From: Sphingopyxis sp. 2PD
GTDB taxonomy: Bacteria > Pseudomonadota > Alphaproteobacteria > Sphingomonadales > Sphingomonadaceae
Reading direction: 5' to 3'
Length of the DNA: 64,000 nt
Assembly: GCF_005503695.1 (NCBI RefSeq)
Contig: NZ_SCMU01000003.1
Location: 124,001 to 188,000, forward strand
Positions within the stretch are counted from its first letter, which is position 1; the number at the start of each line of letters is the position of its first letter. The notes under the pieces were generated by a model. The model searched no databases and had not been told where the DNA came from. It saw only the letters and a program-made list of their open reading frames with translations. Of this stretch, positions 1-8,464 are shown one piece after another. The position numbers and the translations under genes are program-made.

Positions 1-693
1 CCAGCGCCATATTCCAGCGACCATATTGCCAAGCGCACCATGCGCCCAGGTCGCGGCAATCCAAAGCACTATTCCGCCAAAGAGCGCGTGCGGACGCGGG
101 ATCGCTTCGGCCCATGATGCCTTGCCCGAAATCTGCCCCGCATAGGGCACAAAGCTCGTCCGTGCCGCCCAGCCGCGCCATGCCTCGCCCATCAGCCGCG
201 CCTTTTTGATGTCCTGTCCCGCCGACCCGACGAGCGCGAGGAAGGCGATGGTGGCCGAAAGCACGATCTGCCCCGGCGTCGGCATCACCATGACATGCGC
301 GATCGCCCACAGCGCAAAGCCCCACATCATCGGGTGCCGCGTGATCGCGAACACGCCGCGCGGCGAGGCTTGGGCCGCCTCCACCGCGCCAGGAGCGGCC
401 AGGGCCGGATTGCCGATCAGCGAACCCATGAAAAGTATGCTGGCAAACAGCACGATCAGCGATGCGACGATCCACAATCCGTCGCCGACCGCCCACAGCG
501 GCGGCTCGGGCGGCATCCCGCGCCAGGCCTGAACGACCATGATCAGCGTGGCGATCGCGACGATCGAATAGACGATCTGGAACCCCCGCTCACCAAGGCG
601 GCTCGCTAGCCCGTCGCGAAGCGGATGCGACAGCGCGAGGTGCGAGCCGACAAACAGCGCGCAGGTTGTGATCAAAAGCGATGTCGGTTGCAT
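1..693 (-). CDS. NnrU / zeta-carotene isomerase-like membrane protein (C-terminus cut by window)
   Basis: From an ATG at 693 the reverse strand stays open for 231 codons to the window edge, so the end of the gene is missing. The product is very hydrophobic, with about six likely membrane segments. A block at about residue 119 reading RHPMMWGFALWAIAH is the hallmark of the NnrU / 15-cis-zeta-carotene isomerase family of haem-binding integral membrane proteins. A GAGG-like ribosome site lies about ten bases before the ATG. NnrU was first linked to nitrite/nitric oxide reduction, but no denitrification gene is in view, so the physiological role here is open. The family call is good; the substrate is unknown. 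Confidence 0.8.
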   Translation of the reverse strand, partial: MQPTSLLITTCALFVGSHLALSHPLRDGLASRLGERGFQIVYSIVAIATLIMVVQAWRGMPPEPPLWAVGDGLWIVASLIVLFASILFMGSLIGNPALAAPGAVEAAQASPRGVFAITRHPMMWGFALWAIAHVMVMPTPGQIVLSATIAFLALVGSAGQDIKKARLMGEAWRGWAARTSFVPYAGQISGKASWAEAIPRPHALFGGIVLWIAATWAHGALGNMVAGIWRW

Positions 694-757
694 GGAAAGC
701 CCCTCACCTGCCTATCCCGCGGCACCCTAACACATCGACGCGCATTACCCCATGATC

Positions 758-833
758 GTCATCCCGGCGAAGGCCGGGATCTCGCCCTCACGCTATAACG
801 CGCCGGTGAGATCCCGGCCTTCGCCGGGATGAC
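758..833. repeat. Palindromic intergenic repeat, family A
   Basis: Two perfect 26-base inverted arms (758-783 and 808-833) with the core CCCGGCGAAGGCCGGG, separated by 24 bases. It lies between the start of the NnrU-like gene and the end of the amidohydrolase operon. Each arm is itself almost palindromic. No T-run follows, so it is a REP-type repeat and not a clear terminator. Confidence 0.85.
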
Positions 834-841
834 GCAGCGCT

Positions 842-2245
842 TTAGCGGTCATAAGCCTTGGGCAAAGCACCCTCGCTCGGCGTCGCATAACGATCGCGCA
901 GGCGATCCTGCCGCGTCGTCAGCGACTGCGCCTTGCCGTCGATCCAGATCGCTGTCGGGCGGCTGCCCAGTTCCAGCGGATCATTGTCCCAGACAACAAC
1001 GTCGCCGACGCGCCCCGGGCGCAGCGATCCGATGCTGCCCTCCATCCCGACCGCGCGCGCGGGTGCGCTGCTGATCGACGCGAACGCCTGATCCCAGGTC
1101 ATCCCGCTGGCACCCGGCACACGCGTCAACCCGACCAGGTTGCCTGCATATTGCGTGGCATAGCCCATCTTGTGCGCATCATCGTCGTCGAACACCCCGA
1201 CCGACACGTCGACGCCTGCGGCTTTCAGCCGTCCGGCATTCGATTGGGTCGCGCCGAGCTGTTCAAAGCTCGACGGCAGATCGGTTAGCGGCGACACCAG
1301 CACCGGCACTTTTGCTGCCGCCAGCTCGCGCGCGACCATCCAGCCCTCGGTCACCCCGACCAGCACCAGCTTCAGCGCCGGAAACTCCTGCCGCAGCTTC
1401 AGCACGTTGATGATGTCGGCGGCGCGATCGACGCGGACGAACAGCGGCGTCACTCCATTGATCACCTGCACCAGCGCATCGGCGTCGGCGCGCTGGATCA
1501 TCGCGTCATTGCCCCATTCGGCCAGCGACGCGGGGTTGCGGGCATAGCTGCGCGCCGCCAGCAATTGTTCGCGGAAAAGCAGGAAGGTCGCGGCGCGGCT
1601 GCCGCCCGCCTTGGCCGATCCATCCTCGCCGAATGCGACGAACTGCAACGCGCGCGGCTTGGTCACCATGTCCATGTCGTCGGCCAGATCGACGACCGCG
1701 CCCTGTCCGGCGAACAAATTGCTGCTGCCCCCCGGCGCGACAATCGCCCGGGTGACCCCCGCCGCGCGATTGACCGCGACGGGCGATCCCATCGGATTGA
1801 GCGCCGGTGCGATGTCGAGCCCCGCCGAAAAGCGCGTACGCGGCGCATTACGATCGTTGGTGCCGCCGACCGCATCGACCTCGACCAGCCCGACGCGGCT
1901 GAACGCTGCGACGATCCCCGGCGTGACCCAGCGGCCGCCCGCGTCGACCCGCTCGATCCCGGCGGGCACCGCAACGCCCGCGCCTGCGGCCACGACCTTG
2001 CCGCCGCGCACGACGACGGTGCCGCCGTCGATCGGCGCGCTGCCGTCGCCGATGACAAGCTTTGCGTTGGTGATCGCAATGTCTTGTCCGGCAGCGGGTA
2101 CAGCAAGCGCCAAGGCTGCAACCAGTGCGCCACCCAACCCCGTTCGTGTCGAGCGAAGTCGAGACACGTCTGCGCCAGCCTTCGCGTCCCTCGACTTCGC
2201 TCGGGACGAACGGAGGTGAGAGATAGCGTTCAGGAGATTCTTCAT
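842..2245 (-). CDS. Secreted amidohydrolase-superfamily protein lacking the HxH metal motif
   Basis: 467 residues. The fold is recognisable from the N-terminal beta-sandwich (residues 53-115: DIAITNAKLVIGDG) and the C-terminal block GSIGSLRPGRVGDVVVWDNDP typical of imidazolonepropionase-like amidohydrolases. Where active members read PGxxDxHxH, this one reads VTPGIVAAFSRVGLVEV, so the first two metal-binding histidines are absent; the usual late Asp region reads VSVGVFDDDDAHKMGY. It may be inactive or use another chemistry. The ATG at 2245 overlaps the upstream stop as ATGA and has GGAG seven bases before it, so this start is well supported, although it places a translated palindromic repeat (SSRAKSRDAK...VSRLRSTRT, residues about 12-36) between the first residues and the hydrophobic core GALVAALALAVPAAGQ of the signal peptide. 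Last gene of a three-gene operon with an intact amidohydrolase and a peptide transporter. Confidence 0.85.
   Translation of the reverse strand: MKNLLNAISHLRSSRAKSRDAKAGADVSRLRSTRTGLGGALVAALALAVPAAGQDIAITNAKLVIGDGSAPIDGGTVVVRGGKVVAAGAGVAVPAGIERVDAGGRWVTPGIVAAFSRVGLVEVDAVGGTNDRNAPRTRFSAGLDIAPALNPMGSPVAVNRAAGVTRAIVAPGGSSNLFAGQGAVVDLADDMDMVTKPRALQFVAFGEDGSAKAGGSRAATFLLFREQLLAARSYARNPASLAEWGNDAMIQRADADALVQVINGVTPLFVRVDRAADIINVLKLRQEFPALKLVLVGVTEGWMVARELAAAKVPVLVSPLTDLPSSFEQLGATQSNAGRLKAAGVDVSVGVFDDDDAHKMGYATQYAGNLVGLTRVPGASGMTWDQAFASISSAPARAVGMEGSIGSLRPGRVGDVVVWDNDPLELGSRPTAIWIDGKAQSLTTRQDRLRDRYATPSEGALPKAYDR
2140..2213. repeat. Palindromic repeat family B, inside a coding region
   Basis: Inverted arms 2140-2168 and 2184-2213 of the repeat whose core is CGAGCGAAGTCGAGACAC / TCGACTTCGCTCG. 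Other copies are at 6484-6562 and 25369-25448, with a broken copy near 47006-47127. Here it lies in frame within the amidohydrolase signal-peptide region. The second arm reads GTCCC...GGGAC where the other copies read GTGTC...GACAC, so both sides of its small hairpin changed together. Confidence 0.9.
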
Positions 2246-3651
2246 TTCACATCTCCTTCGCCCGGCTGGCCCAGCTCGAAATCGCTGACCGGACGCCGTT
2301 TCGGATCATTGGCGTCGAACATCAGCGCGCCGTCGATCCACACTTTTTCGGGCCGCGTATAGGCGCTGAACGGATTGCCGTTCCACAGCACGACGTCGGC
2401 CATCTTGCCGGGTTTCAGGCTGCCGGTCCGGTCGCCGATCCCCAGCGCCTTGGCCGGATTGAGCGACAGCCAGGTCCAGGCCACCTCGTCGCTGACGTCG
2501 ATCCCCATGCGGCGCCCCGCGGCGCGCGCTTTGGCGGCTTCCTGGTTCAAGCGCTGGATCTGGTTCGCGTCGTCCGAATGGACGATCGTGCACGCCCCCG
2601 CCTTATAGACCATCGGGATATTTTCGTTGACGCTGTCATAGGCTTCCATCTTGAAGCCCCACCAGTCGGCCCACATCGCCGAACAAATGCCTTCCTTCGC
2701 CAATATGTCGGCGATCTTGTAGCTTTCGACCGCGTGGTGAAAGGTCGAAACCTTGTAACCGAACTCCTTCGACATATCGATCACCAGCGCCATTTCGTCG
2801 GCGCGGTAGCAGTGATTGTGGAGCAGGATTTCGCCCGACAGCACCCCGGCGAGCGTTTCCATCGCCAGATCGCGATCGACGGCTTTGCCGTCGTCCATCT
2901 TCTTCTTGTACGCCGCCGCCTTCTGCCACGTCGCGCGGTTGACCGCAAAATTGCCCATGCGGGTCGAGGGCATCCGGCCCTTGCCGCCATAGACGCGCTT
3001 CGGATTCTCGCCACACGCCATTTTGAGCCCATAGGGCGCGCCGGGGAATTTCATCCCCTGCACGGTGCGCGACGGCACATTCTTCAGCGTGATCGAGCGG
3101 CCGCCCATCAGGTTCGCGCTGCCGGGGAGGATTTGGAGCGATGTCACGCCGCCATTGGCCAGCGCGCGGCTGAAGCCCGGATCCTGGGGCCAGACGCTAT
3201 GTTCGGACCATACTTCGGGGGTTGTCGGGCTGGTCGCCTCATTGCCGTCCGAATGCGCATCGACGCTGGGCGACGGATAGTCGCCAAGGTGGCTGTGGAT
3301 GTCGATCACGCCGGGGGTGACGAACTTGCCGGTACCGTCGATCACGTCATAGCCCGTCGGGATCGCGGTGTCGGCGCCACCGACCGCCTCGACCTTGCCG
3401 CCTGCGAACAGCACGACACCATTGTCGATCCGCCCGCCTTCGCCATCAAAGATGGTGACCCCGCGCACCGCGGTCGGCCGCCCGCCATAGGGGCGATAGG
3501 TCGACGGATAGGGATCCTTGTTGAACTTGACCGGCTTTTCGGCGGTGGCGGGCTTGTCGCTCGCCGAAGCCGTTTCCTTGCCGGTCGCCGCACAACCGAC
3601 GAGCGCCAGCGATACCGCAGCCAGCAGGCTGCCCTTCACACCACGGATCAT
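2242..3651 (-). CDS. Amidohydrolase-family lipoprotein (metal-dependent hydrolase)
   Basis: 469 residues. It begins MIRGVKGSLLAAVSLALVGC, a lipoprotein signal with lipobox LVGC, so the mature enzyme should be membrane-anchored on the periplasmic side. Amidohydrolase ligands are intact: HxH in VIDIHSHLG (about residue 118), later histidines in ILLHNHC and STFHHAVE, and the catalytic Asp region TIVHSDDANQIQ. The C-terminus has the usual GSLKPGKMADVVLWNGNPF. It starts three bases after the transporter stop and overlaps the next gene by ATGA, so all three should be on one transcript. Substrate unknown; cyclic amides or dipeptides are a guess based on the transporter next door. Confidence 0.88.
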   Translation of the reverse strand: MIRGVKGSLLAAVSLALVGCAATGKETASASDKPATAEKPVKFNKDPYPSTYRPYGGRPTAVRGVTIFDGEGGRIDNGVVLFAGGKVEAVGGADTAIPTGYDVIDGTGKFVTPGVIDIHSHLGDYPSPSVDAHSDGNEATSPTTPEVWSEHSVWPQDPGFSRALANGGVTSLQILPGSANLMGGRSITLKNVPSRTVQGMKFPGAPYGLKMACGENPKRVYGGKGRMPSTRMGNFAVNRATWQKAAAYKKKMDDGKAVDRDLAMETLAGVLSGEILLHNHCYRADEMALVIDMSKEFGYKVSTFHHAVESYKIADILAKEGICSAMWADWWGFKMEAYDSVNENIPMVYKAGACTIVHSDDANQIQRLNQEAAKARAAGRRMGIDVSDEVAWTWLSLNPAKALGIGDRTGSLKPGKMADVVLWNGNPFSAYTRPEKVWIDGALMFDANDPKRRPVSDFELGQPGEGDVK

Positions 3652-3654
3652 GAC

Positions 3655-5238
3655 TTACGCCCCCTTGGGTTCGGGATGGACACCCGCGGCCTGCGACTCG
3701 CCGAGTTCACCCTGGCCCGCCAGCTCATCGGCATCGCGCAGCGTGTCGAGGTGCATCAGCTTCTTGATCAGCGGCGACACCAGGATGACCAGCACGCCAA
3801 AGCCGATCGCCCAGAGGCCGATCGTCTGGTAAACGTCGAGCACCAGCGCCTTGCCCGCGCCTTCGCCGCTCGCCTTTTCCGAACCGGTCGCGGCGGCGAT
3901 CAGGCCCGCGGCGAAATTGCCGGTGGCCGACGCAAAGAACCAGGTGCCCATGATCAGCGACGCCATATGGGCGGGCGACAGCCGGTTCATCGCGCTGAGG
4001 CCGACCGGCGACAGGCAAAGCTCGCCAGTCGTGTGCAGCAGATAGATCAGGAAGATGAACAGCACCGGCGTCGCGACGCCCATGCCAACCGCTTCGGCAC
4101 CCCATTTCAGAACAAGGAAGCCGAGCCCGAGCTGGAGCATCGCCAGGCCAAATTTTGCCGGCGCCGACGGTTCCATGTTGCGGCGACCAAGCCATGTCCA
4201 CAGCGCCGCGAACAGCGGCGCGAGCAGCACGATATAACCGGCGTTGAGCGACTGGAACACCGATGCCGGAACCCCGGCGCGATCTACATAACGGTCGGTG
4301 AACAGGTTCAGCGACGATCCCGCCTGTTCGAACAGCGCCCAGAACAGGATCGATCCGAGGATCAGGAACATGGCGGCAAAGATGCGGTCGCGATCTTCGC
4401 GGGGCAGCTTCACCACCGCCGTGAAAATCACATAAGCGACCAGTACCGCGCCAGCGATGCCGAGCAGCGTGCCGACGATCGCCTGATTCTGTACCATCCA
4501 CCAGCAGACGGCAACCGCGACCAGACCGACGAGATAGAGCAGCCATTCGAGCTTGATGCCCATCACGGGCGCGGCCAGCTTGGCCGGATCGGGCGCCTCG
4601 CCGCGTCCGAGCAGCAGCGGCTTGCCCCAGATGAACACGATCAGGCCGAGCAGCATCCCGAAACCGGCGGCGCCAAAGCCATAGGCCCAGCCATAGGTTT
4701 CGCCGAGATAACCGCAGAGCAGCGAACCGAGGAAGGCGCCGAGGTTAATCCCCATGTAGAAGATCGTATAGGCGCCGTCGCGGCGCACGTCGGTGCGCGG
4801 ATAGAGCTGGCCGACGATCACCGAGATATTGGCTTTCAGGAAGCCCGACCCGACGATGATGAACGCCAGCGCCAGCCAGAAGATGTTCAGGCTGGCGGGA
4901 TCCTGCCCGCCATCGCCCTCGAATCCCATGATGAAATGACCAAAGGTGAGCAGCACCGCGCCATAGAGCACCGCCTTTCGCTGCCCCAGCCATTTGTCCG
5001 CCAGATAACCGCCGAGCACCGGCGTGATGTAAACGAGCGCGGTATAGGCACCATAGATGACGCCCGATTCCCCGTCCGAAAACAGCCAGTGCTTGGTAAG
5101 ATAGAAAATGAGCAGCGCGCGCATCCCGTAGTAGGAAAAGCGCTCCCACATCTCGGCGAAAAACAGGACGAACAGGCCTTTGGGATGGCCGAGGAAGGTT
5201 CCTGCGGCATCCCCCGGCTGAGCATAGGCTTTGGTCAT
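3655..5238 (-). CDS. Proton-dependent oligopeptide transporter (POT/PTR2 family MFS)
   Basis: 527 residues from the ATG at 5238, preceded by AGGGA ten bases upstream; an in-frame start at 5301 would add 21 unlikely residues. The POT signature FAEMWERFSYYGMRALLIFY (ExxERFxYYG) is near residue 30, where it takes part in proton coupling, and about 12-14 membrane segments follow. Members import di- and tripeptides with protons across the inner membrane. First gene of an operon with two amidohydrolases, which suggests uptake and hydrolysis of small peptides or related amides. Confidence 0.9.
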   Translation of the reverse strand: MTKAYAQPGDAAGTFLGHPKGLFVLFFAEMWERFSYYGMRALLIFYLTKHWLFSDGESGVIYGAYTALVYITPVLGGYLADKWLGQRKAVLYGAVLLTFGHFIMGFEGDGGQDPASLNIFWLALAFIIVGSGFLKANISVIVGQLYPRTDVRRDGAYTIFYMGINLGAFLGSLLCGYLGETYGWAYGFGAAGFGMLLGLIVFIWGKPLLLGRGEAPDPAKLAAPVMGIKLEWLLYLVGLVAVAVCWWMVQNQAIVGTLLGIAGAVLVAYVIFTAVVKLPREDRDRIFAAMFLILGSILFWALFEQAGSSLNLFTDRYVDRAGVPASVFQSLNAGYIVLLAPLFAALWTWLGRRNMEPSAPAKFGLAMLQLGLGFLVLKWGAEAVGMGVATPVLFIFLIYLLHTTGELCLSPVGLSAMNRLSPAHMASLIMGTWFFASATGNFAAGLIAAATGSEKASGEGAGKALVLDVYQTIGLWAIGFGVLVILVSPLIKKLMHLDTLRDADELAGQGELGESQAAGVHPEPKGA

Positions 5239-5439
5239 GTGCGACTTTTCCCTGGAGATTGTTGGTTTGGGTGCCGTCGATGCGGCCCGGTTGGGCGGCA
5301 ACCTAACGCGAAAATTGCGTAAGGGAAGAATCTAATTGCGCCGGAAACTTTCTGGCGGATCAACGCTACCGCATCCATTTCTATTGCGAACGGCTCGCAA
5401 CACTTGCGCAAGGCCGCATAAACGGCCACAGGACAGCGC

Positions 5440-6021
5440 ATGTTCAACGACACCTCCTCGCTCCGCGCCTATCTGGCCAGCCGCCGTTCGGGCAAGGCAC
5501 GCGACATGGTCGCGCCCGGGCCCGACGCGGCGCAATTGCGCGATATCATCACCCTCGCACTGCGCACGCCCGACCATGGCAAGCTTGCCCCCTGGCGCAT
5601 CGTCACCATCTCCGCCGACCAGCGTGAGGCCTTGGCATCGCTGCTCAAAGCGGCTTGGGTGGCAGAGAATCCCGGGGCTGCCGGGCTCGATCTGTCGGCG
5701 CTCGACCAGTTCGCGCATCAGGCGCCCAGCCTGCTCGTGTTGCTCTCGACCCCGGTCGCGGGCAGCAAGATTCCGGTGTGGGAGCAGCAGATGTCCGCCG
5801 GCGCCGTCGGCATGAACCTGCTCCACGCCGCACATGCGCATGGTTTTGTCGGCAGCTGGCTCACCGGTTGGGCCGCTTACAATCGCGACGTCGCCGCGGC
5901 GTTCGGCGCTGAGGACGGCGACAGCATCGTCGGCTATTTCTTCCTGGGTTCCCCCGCACGCGAGCTCGATGAGCGGCCACGCCCCGAATATGACGCCGTT
6001 GTTCGGCCTTGGGAAATTTAG
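5440..6021 (+). CDS. Nitroreductase family protein (YdjA-like FMN oxidoreductase)
   Basis: 193 residues. It has the short-nitroreductase layout: an N-terminal SRRSGK FMN-phosphate site (about residue 14), PDHGKLAPWRI (about 44-54), the dimer helix AGAVGMNLLHAAHAHGFVGSW (about 121-140) and a C-terminal GYFFLGSP motif. This is the small YdjA-type group of NAD(P)H-dependent flavoproteins. It stands alone, divergent from the transporter operon; the 200-base gap upstream holds the promoters for both. Substrate cannot be told from sequence. Confidence 0.88.
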   Translation: MFNDTSSLRAYLASRRSGKARDMVAPGPDAAQLRDIITLALRTPDHGKLAPWRIVTISADQREALASLLKAAWVAENPGAAGLDLSALDQFAHQAPSLLVLLSTPVAGSKIPVWEQQMSAGAVGMNLLHAAHAHGFVGSWLTGWAAYNRDVAAAFGAEDGDSIVGYFFLGSPARELDERPRPEYDAVVRPWEI

Positions 6022-6048
6022 TTACACGGCAGGTCGCCCGTTTGTAAC
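6021..6048. promoter_or_regulatory. Candidate operator before the GntR gene
   Basis: Perfect inverted repeat GTTACA (6021-6026), 16 bases, TGTAAC (6043-6048), placed 45 bases before the GntR start. A TTGACT at 6058-6063 could be a -35 element. GntR regulators of this small type usually repress their own gene from such a site. The assignment is inference. Confidence 0.45.
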
Positions 6049-6092
6049 AACCCGCATTTGACTGTGCTGCTGTCTTATGGCATTAAGGCGGC

Positions 6093-6440
6093 ATGCTCGA
6101 TCAATCCAAACCCGTATATCAGCGGCTGCGCGACGTGATCGCCAACGCGATTCTCGATGGCAGCTTTCGCGACGGCGACATGCTGCCGTCGGTCCGCTCG
6201 CTCGCCGCCGATGAAGGCGCCAACCCGCTGACCGTCGCCAAGGCGTATCAGACGTTTCAGGACGAAGGGCTGGTGACGGTGAAGCGCGGCGTCGGGATGT
6301 TCGTCGCCGCCGGGGCGACCGAACGGCTGCGCGCGATGATGCGCGAGGATTTTCTGACCAACGTATGGCCCCCCGTCGCCGACCAGATGCGCCGCATCGG
6401 GCTCGACGCGCGGACGTTGCTGGATTTGACCGAGGCTTGA
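6093..6440 (+). CDS. GntR-family transcriptional regulator, YtrA type
   Basis: 115 residues: a winged helix-turn-helix at residues 5-75 (QSKPVYQRLRDVI...DGDMLPSVRSLAADEG...TVAKAYQTFQDEGLV) and a short helical tail with no ligand domain, as in the YtrA subfamily. AAGG lies five bases before the ATG. YtrA proteins usually sit in front of an ABC transporter they control; none follows here, and the next gene is convergent, so the target may be only itself or distant. Confidence 0.88.
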   Translation: MLDQSKPVYQRLRDVIANAILDGSFRDGDMLPSVRSLAADEGANPLTVAKAYQTFQDEGLVTVKRGVGMFVAAGATERLRAMMREDFLTNVWPPVADQMRRIGLDARTLLDLTEA

Positions 6441-6483
6441 GACCTCTCAACGCTTAGGGGTGGCTTCGAATCCTACCCAGTTT

Positions 6484-6562
6484 CCGTTCGTGTCGAGCGA
6501 AGTCGAGACACGCTTGGGAAGCACCAGCCTTCGCGTGTCTCGACTTCGCTCGACACGAACGG
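6484..6562. repeat. Palindromic repeat family B, intergenic copy
   Basis: Arms 6484-6512 and 6534-6562, perfect inverted copies with core CGAGCGAAGTCGAGACAC, between the convergent ends of the GntR gene and the TPR lipoprotein gene. It may help end transcription from both sides, but has no T-run. Confidence 0.88.
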
Positions 6563-6619
6563 GATTGTGGGTTTTTCGCGGCCAAGCTTGTCCTGAGTTG
6601 GCGTCACGCACCAATCCCC

Positions 6620-8464
6620 CTACCGCCCGATCTGCGCTGCCTTGTCGCGCAGATCCGCCGCCGCTTGCGCATTGCCGCGCTTCGCCAACAGATCAGCATA
6701 GATCCGCATGATCGCCGCGTTCAGCGGCTGTAATCGATAGGCCCGATCGATCAGCGCCAGCGCCCGGACATCGTCGCCCTTGGCAGCCCACGCGCGCGCC
6801 AGTTCGCGCAGGACCACGACGTCCCGATCCCCAATCCGCCGGCGTACGCGCTCGAAATGTCCGATCGCTTCGTCCCAATGCGCCAGGTCCATCGCCAGAT
6901 GCCCCGCGAGCCGGTCGGCGGCGATGCTCGACGGCTGGGTATCGCGGAGCGCCAGGATCGCGGCACCCGACCCCGCCGCATCGCCCGCGCGGAACAAGGC
7001 GTTGGCCAGCCGCAACGTCGTGCGCTCGCTGGCATCCAGGTCGCGCGCGGTGCGATAGGCCTGCACGGCGAGGTCGAAGCGCCCGCTCGCCAGCGCGGCA
7101 TCGCCGAGCAGGATGTGCGCATCCGCCACCCCGCGGTTGGCGTCGCGCAGCCGCGCCGCGCGCGCTACGCCCCGTTCGGCATTGCCGCGCAGGATGTCGG
7201 CACCGATCGCGGGAATCGCGATTCCCGGGTTCAGCGGCTGGGCGTCCGCCGCCTGGCTCAACACGCCATAATCATAATCGGCGGCGAAAGGCGCCGCTTC
7301 GCCGCGCGCCAATGTGGCAGCGCGCGCCAGATAATCTGCGGCCTCGCTACGCCGATCGAATTCGCTCGCCGCCCGCGCCGCCACCAACAGCGACCAGCTG
7401 TCGGCGTCGGGCCGATCGACGATCGGCAGCAGCGCCTCGATCGCCCCGTCGGCATCGCCGTCGGCCCAGTTCGCCGCCGCCAGCACGCGGCGCGCGGTAA
7501 AATTATTCGGTTGTTCGACGAGCAGCCGGTCGGCCCAGGTCGCCGCAACCGCCTCGCCGCCGAGCTCCAGTTCGACGACCGCGCTCAGCAGCATGAACCC
7601 CGGCAGATCGTCGATCGCCCCGCGGGTGCGCTGGAGCAAGCTGCGCGCCAGCCGGTAATTGTCGGCCCGCGCGGCCAGCACCGCTTGCAGATAATAGATG
7701 CGCGGGTTTCCGGGCACCACCGTCGCGGCGCGGCGCAGCGCGACCAGCATGTCACGGTACCGCCCCAGATCGCCCAACGTCGCCGCCTGATCGATCAGCG
7801 CGTCGGCATTGTCCGGATCGGCGGCCAGCGCCCGGTCGTACCACGGCAGCGCCGCCTTCAACCCGTCTTCGGTTCGGATCAGATTGGCCTTATACGCCAG
7901 TGCGGCGCTGTTCCCCTTGTCGAGTTCGATCGCGTAATCGACCGCATCGCGCGCGCCCGCAGTGTCGGCGCTGGCGTCGCGAAAGCGCGCCACATCGACC
8001 CAGAGCGCCGAATTGCGGGGCATTTCGCGCACGGCCCGGTCATAAGCGTCGCGCGCTGCGACCAGATCGCCGTTCGACAGGTGGACGTCGCCCGCGACCC
8101 ATGCTGCCTCGCCGATCATCTCGGGAATGATCGCGCCGCCGTCGATCGTTTCCAGCGCACGCTGACCCTCGCCTTGCATCGCAAAAGCGCGCGCCAGCAG
8201 TGGTCGCAGCGCCGCAGCATTGCCTCCCGCCGCCAGTGCCCCGTTCACCGCGGCTTCCGCACCGACCCCATCCCCCATCCGGATCGCAACGCGCGCCAGC
8301 TCGACACGCTCCGCAATCGCCTGCGGATTATCGGCAATCGCATCCTGCAATTCGGCGCGGCGTTCGGCGAGTGCGGCGCGCGGCGCATCCGAACCGGCGT
8401 CGCCGCATCCGGCGAGCGTCGCCGCCGCCAGCAGCGCGCCGATCCAGAAACGCCCAAGACCCAT
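6620..8464 (-). CDS. TPR-repeat lipoprotein, PrsT-like
   Basis: 614 residues. The N-terminus MGLGRFWIGALLAAATLAGC has lipobox LAGC, giving a lipid-anchored periplasmic or outer-membrane protein. The rest (about 40-610) is a run of TPR-like helix pairs, for example residues about 120-150 (AWVAGDVHLSNGDLVAARDA) and 440-480 (AHILLGDAALASGRFDLAVQ). The stop codon of prsR directly abuts its ATG, so it is the last gene of the sugar transferase-prsK-prsR unit. In PEP-CTERM systems a TPR lipoprotein called PrsT accompanies these regulators; the usual PrsT is considerably longer, so this could be a shorter relative. The role in export or assembly of polysaccharide is inferred. Confidence 0.75.
   Translation of the reverse strand: MGLGRFWIGALLAAATLAGCGDAGSDAPRAALAERRAELQDAIADNPQAIAERVELARVAIRMGDGVGAEAAVNGALAAGGNAAALRPLLARAFAMQGEGQRALETIDGGAIIPEMIGEAAWVAGDVHLSNGDLVAARDAYDRAVREMPRNSALWVDVARFRDASADTAGARDAVDYAIELDKGNSAALAYKANLIRTEDGLKAALPWYDRALAADPDNADALIDQAATLGDLGRYRDMLVALRRAATVVPGNPRIYYLQAVLAARADNYRLARSLLQRTRGAIDDLPGFMLLSAVVELELGGEAVAATWADRLLVEQPNNFTARRVLAAANWADGDADGAIEALLPIVDRPDADSWSLLVAARAASEFDRRSEAADYLARAATLARGEAAPFAADYDYGVLSQAADAQPLNPGIAIPAIGADILRGNAERGVARAARLRDANRGVADAHILLGDAALASGRFDLAVQAYRTARDLDASERTTLRLANALFRAGDAAGSGAAILALRDTQPSSIAADRLAGHLAMDLAHWDEAIGHFERVRRRIGDRDVVVLRELARAWAAKGDDVRALALIDRAYRLQPLNAAIMRIYADLLAKRGNAQAAADLRDKAAQIGR

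Noticed and set aside
2578-5322. A 914-codon open frame on the + strand
   Set aside because: It lies opposite the amidohydrolase and transporter genes. Its product is rich in Arg, His, Gln and Asp with no known domain, as expected for the antisense of GC-rich coding DNA.
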